A DNA stretch of 64,000 nucleotides. It comes from Aptenodytes patagonicus (taxonomy: Eukaryota > Chordata > Aves > Sphenisciformes > Spheniscidae). The stretch spans positions 4,216,001 through 4,280,000 of the forward strand of contig NC_134951.1 of NCBI RefSeq assembly GCF_965638725.1. The letters are read 5' to 3'. This document shows, piece by piece, positions 60,993 through 64,000 of the stretch; the first letter of the stretch is position 1; every line of letters starts with the position of its first letter. Under the pieces are notes generated by a model. It worked only from the letters and a program-made list of their open reading frames with translations, did not search any database and was not told where the DNA came from. A program made the position numbers and the translations under genes.

Positions 60993-62099
60993 AAGGAGAC
61001 CGTGCCGCTCCCTCAGAGCAAGATTTTGCCAATTCTTGCTTTTTTTTTTCCCCACAGCTCCTGCTTGCACGGTGCTCTCGGGCTGTGTCTATAATATTTA
61101 AGCAAGTTCCAGGTTGTCCTCCGGCCTCGAGGGCCGGGGGAGTGGGCTGTCTCCTTTGGCTCTGCAGCCGTCTCCGAACAGTTTGGGAGACACCTCCCTC
61201 TTGTCTGCTCCTCCGCTGCCTGCCTCCGGCTGTTGCCAGCCGTTGTGCCTCCGTGCGCCTCGGTTCCCCTTCAAGCTCCAGCTTCCGGAGTCATGTTATC
61301 ATACGTCAGGCTCTGGTTTTGCAGGAAGGGATGGAGCAGCTTTTCTGGACAAGAGAAAAGCTGGGAAACCCTGATTCCTTCACACTGAAACTCTAGAAGA
61401 GACAAAAAAATAACCTAGCATTTATTATTTAAACTCCTATGAGTTTCCAGGCCAGGCTCTTGGGTTTGCAAGCTGGGGAGCCATCATTACTTAATATTCA
61501 GGGCTTGCAGCGCTGGAGCTGTAAAAAAATCAGGGAGGCGGTGAGCCCCAGACATCAGGACTCCTCCGAATGACATGTTTGGCCCCAGATGTCTGAGATT
61601 ATTTTGGGAAGGCAGTGCTGGCCCCAGGGGCTGGCTGCTCGGGGGACTGGCTGCTGGGAAGGACGCTGAGTTGGGACATGCCTTGGTGACGTGGAGCACG
61701 AGAGAGGCAGCTGGCTTGGGGGATTTCTCCTCCTCACGCTCCCCCGGGCTGGGAGGATGCCCCGGATCCTGGGTACGACCGAGGCTTTTCTCCAGGGGCT
61801 TCCCACGTTCGGTCCTTCATTGCTTCAATGGGGCAGATCATCGACACTTTGATTCACCCTCTGGATGTGAAGATCTGGCCTCGAGGGTTTTCCCAGATCC
61901 CAGCACAAGCCGGGCCACAAGCAGGAGGGTGAAATCCCCCTTGTACCCCCATCCCTTCGCCCCCAGCTGGGGAAGGGTCTCACTCCGGCAGGGCTACCTG
62001 CCTGCCCCACTGCCCGCCCCACTGCCTGCCCTCCCCAACCATTTCTATTCCTAAACCAACATCCCAGTCAGCCTGTCACCTCCCTTCACGCAAAATCAA

Positions 62100-62480
62100 T
62101 AACAACGGGTGAGCAGGTTAATTATAATCACAGAATAAACGCCGCGGTCTCAAAGTTCACTCAACTTCAGCAGCGTTTCAAAACGAGCAGGCGACGCCAA
62201 GAAACTTTCATTGATTCCTCCGGGGCAGGTGTGGGAGTTTGAACCTGTCCCCAGGCTGATCTTGATTCAAGACCTACTCAGTTTTCTTCCTTATCTCGAC
62301 TTTCGCCTATCTTATAATGCCTGTTATTTTAGATAAAAGGTCCAATCAATTGAGTTAGAAAAACTGCAAGTTATATGTTGCCCTGATAAGTTCTGTACCT
62401 GCCGTTCTATTGGCCTGGGCTGCAGTTTCTGTGCGAACTGACCTTTGCAGATGCTTTATCGGTGGCCGGGAGAATCGCTC
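62100..62480. promoter_or_regulatory. GATA4: Candidate intronic GATA-rich enhancer
   Basis: Four WGATAR motifs lie within 99 bases: TTATCT 62291-62296, CTATCT 62307-62312, AGATAA 62331-62336 and TGATAA 62384-62389, with a further TTATC core at 62456-62460. About 0.2 motifs are expected in that length. The same patch has a CCAATCAATTGA block (62342-62353), an ATTGG inverted CCAAT box (62409-62413) and a TGACCTTTG nuclear-receptor-like half-site (62439-62447). This is the densest GATA cluster outside simple repeats and lies within the GATA4 intron. Autoregulatory enhancer function is inference. Confidence 0.45.
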
Positions 62481-62877
62481 CATCCTCCCGCCCTGCTCGG
62501 GGGCTGAGTTGACTTAACGTTCAGAATAACTAATAAAAGAGGAAAAGAGAAGGGCCAGGGGTTAGACAAACTGACTGTCCCCTATAACGTGATGAACCGT
62601 AGTAAACACCTTTTTGTTTGTCCCTGGCTGGCGTCCCGTAGGGAGGCCAGGATCTGGCCTAGCTTATTTTGGTGTAACTCCTCTGAGTGGCATTTATCAG
62701 TGTAAAACCTCCAAATTGGAGCCACGGCCTGTGTCCAAATTAGTGAGCTAAAGAAAACTGGGGTGGGGGGTTGGATATGCACATGATCGTCCATATTGGT
62801 TAGTGTCGTCGTGCTCAGAGAAGGCTTAGACACGTGGAGCGGTATATACCCTACGTATTTCATACATTCCTACACGT

Positions 62878-62990
62878 AGAATCATAGAATCGCTTAGGTT
62901 GGAAAAGACCTTTAAGATCATCGAGCCCAACCGTAAACCTAGCACTGCCACGTCCACCGCTAAACCATGTCCCTAAGCGCCACATCTACA
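62878..62990 (-). mobile_element. CR1 LINE 3' end fragment, reverse orientation
   Basis: Reading plus strand, AGAATCATAGAATCGCTTAG, GTTGGAAAAGACCTTTAAGA, TCATCGAGCCCAACCGTAAA and the ACCATGTCCCTAAGCGCCAC block follow the reverse complement of a CR1 3' region. The 3' octamer end is at 62878. The element is antisense to GATA4 and abuts a TA/TG microsatellite. Confidence 0.9.
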
Positions 62991-63110
62991 TGTATACATG
63001 GTGTATATATGTTTTATATATATAAAGTGTGTGGGTTTTTTTATATACGTGTGTGTGTGTTATATTTGTGTACGTATATATAAATATATATACACACACA
63101 TGGTTCTATA
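62991..63110. repeat. Compound TA/TG microsatellite
   Basis: Interrupted TATA, GTGT and ACAC runs directly adjoining the CR1 fragment's 5' side, a common place for microsatellite growth. Confidence 0.85.
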
Positions 63111-63217
63111 CAGCTATGTTCTACATAGCCATAGAATAATAATTCTAATAGCAAAAGTGAAGAGAGTTGATTAGGGATGACTCCTAGCTTGCTAAAATGG
63201 CATTCTTAAGGACATGG

Positions 63218-63300
63218 TATATGTGTATATATACAAATATATACATTTTTACATATGCACATATATACATACACATGTATAATACACACACACTTATGAT
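63218..63300. repeat. Compound TA/CA microsatellite
   Basis: A second interrupted TATA/CACA tract about 100 bases from the first; the two may be parts of one decayed array. Confidence 0.8.
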
Positions 63301-63439
63301 AACAATAATATAATTAATTGTATTCCTACAAGCAGGATTTTGCCCATTTGACTTGGATAAATGTCTTTCCTTCTCATCTGCACCAGTCTGGGAAAAAAAA
63401 ACCAAACACCTTTGAGTTTCTGGAGTTGCAGGATTGCAG

Positions 63440-63490
63440 AAATGCCGGTCGGAAGATCTCTAGTCCAGCCTCCTGCTTGAAGCAGGACAA
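63440..63490 (-). mobile_element. Probable decayed CR1 LINE fragment
   Basis: TCTCTAGTCCAGCCTCCTGC followed by TTGAAGCAGGACAACC resembles the reverse-oriented CR1 block with 'tctagtccaacccccctgct(c)aaagcagg'. It lacks the terminal octamers. Match from memory and short. Confidence 0.5.
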
Positions 63491-64000
63491 CCACAAGCGG
63501 TGGCTGCGGTCAGCTGTGGCTTTATCTGGATGAGGCTTGGAAATGCCCAGGGATGGAAATTCCCCCATTTCCTAATGAAAACGCTTTTCCTAATGCCCAG
63601 CCTGTGGTTTGTGCTGCGTCCCCTTGTGCCTTCTCCCACCATTGGGAAGAGTTTGGCTCTGTTGTCTGCATACATCTGGCTAGCTGATGTCCTTGTAATG
63701 ATCCCAAACAGCACCAATTTCCTGGGCCCAGAGCTGGCCCTGGCTTTGGTCCACCTGGGTGCTGGTAGTCACTTCTACAGACAGACAGATGGTCACCATC
63801 AGACAGACAGATGCTGCACTAGGACGTACGACCACAAACCATTGGGTTCCCGTGGTTTAAGGAGTTTCAGCTCATCAGCTGCTCTGTAGGAGCCCAAGCG
63901 GGCCAAGAGCACATGAAGGCTATGTCATGCTTGATGATGAACTAGTGCCAGATGCCAGCCATGGGAACCCAACAGACCAGGCTCTTCAATCGTTAGCATG

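Larger units (their letters stand above)
53413..64000 (+). other. GATA4: GATA4 intron after first coding exon, incomplete
   Basis: No sequence encoding the CVNC...CNAC zinc fingers appears in any plus-strand frame to the right edge, so the next exon is beyond the window and this intron is longer than 10.5 kb. The first part keeps high GC; later parts alternate GC-rich and AT-rich. Inside are poly-A and poly-G tracts, candidate regulatory sites (listed separately), and CR1 and microsatellite sequence at the far end. An acceptor-like site at about 61035-61057 (pyrimidine tract then CCACAG) is not followed by recognisable coding sequence. Confidence 0.85.

Noticed and set aside
61035..61057. Very good acceptor (poly-T then CCCCACAG) in the GATA4 intron
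   Set aside because: Following sequence does not encode the expected zinc-finger exon and has no clear donor.
53413..64000. Search for GATA4 zinc-finger exons
   Set aside because: No frame shows the Cys-X2-Cys ... Cys-Asn-Ala-Cys pattern; the next exon must lie beyond the right edge.
1..64000. Bacterial-type features, CRISPR arrays, tRNA/rRNA genes, endogenous retrovirus
   Set aside because: None supported by the sequence; no reverse-transcriptase, gag or envelope-like frames and no LTR pairs seen.

Overview
The window is vertebrate, almost certainly avian, genomic DNA with very low coding density. The bird call rests on several short fragments of CR1-type LINE 3' ends (with the typical tail of repeated ATTCTATG-like octamers), an otherwise repeat-poor sequence, many long poly-G/poly-C runs, and one gene fragment that reads as GATA4. 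A crocodilian or turtle is less likely but cannot be excluded from sequence alone. There are no bacterial features (operons, CRISPR, insertion sequences) and no sign of a multi-gene system.

The only protein-coding segment I can name is the first coding exon of GATA4 on the + strand (52887-53412; 175 codons plus one base, then a consensus GTGAGC donor). It encodes the N-terminal transactivation region. The two zinc-finger exons and the C-terminus are not in the window, so the remaining ~10.6 kb to the right edge is the 5' part of the next intron. The 5' side of the exon lies in a broad, very GC-rich, CpG-rich domain (about 46.0-53.4 kb) with a candidate core promoter near 50.5 kb (an ACGTG/ACGTG composite E-box) and a tight group of GATA sites near 51.17 kb.

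Layout: 1-44.4 kb is intergenic upstream sequence, with no convincing gene, a few decayed CR1 pieces, and several patches that look like candidate enhancers because of clustered GATA, forkhead, AP-1 or HNF1-like motifs (about 12.9, 15.5, 24.6, 27.6, 31.1 and 42.8 kb). Between 44.4 and 45.9 kb lies an unusual block: a separate small CpG island, a ~25-bp-unit minisatellite, a degenerate GATA-like microsatellite, and an 80-bp spacer-free near-perfect palindrome. The 46-53.4 kb interval is the GATA4 promoter/5'UTR region, full of G and C homopolymers. The 53.4-64 kb interval is intron, with a perfect consensus oestrogen response element inside a 19-bp palindrome (59.27 kb), a dense GATA cluster (62.29-62.39 kb), and CR1/microsatellite sequence near the right edge.

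The biological theme is a developmental regulator with a large non-coding regulatory neighbourhood, including several candidate GATA-autoregulatory modules. These regulatory calls are motif-based inferences; conservation or chromatin data would be needed to confirm them. I did not find evidence for a novel biological system. The most unexplained structures are the palindrome and the adjacent repeat block.
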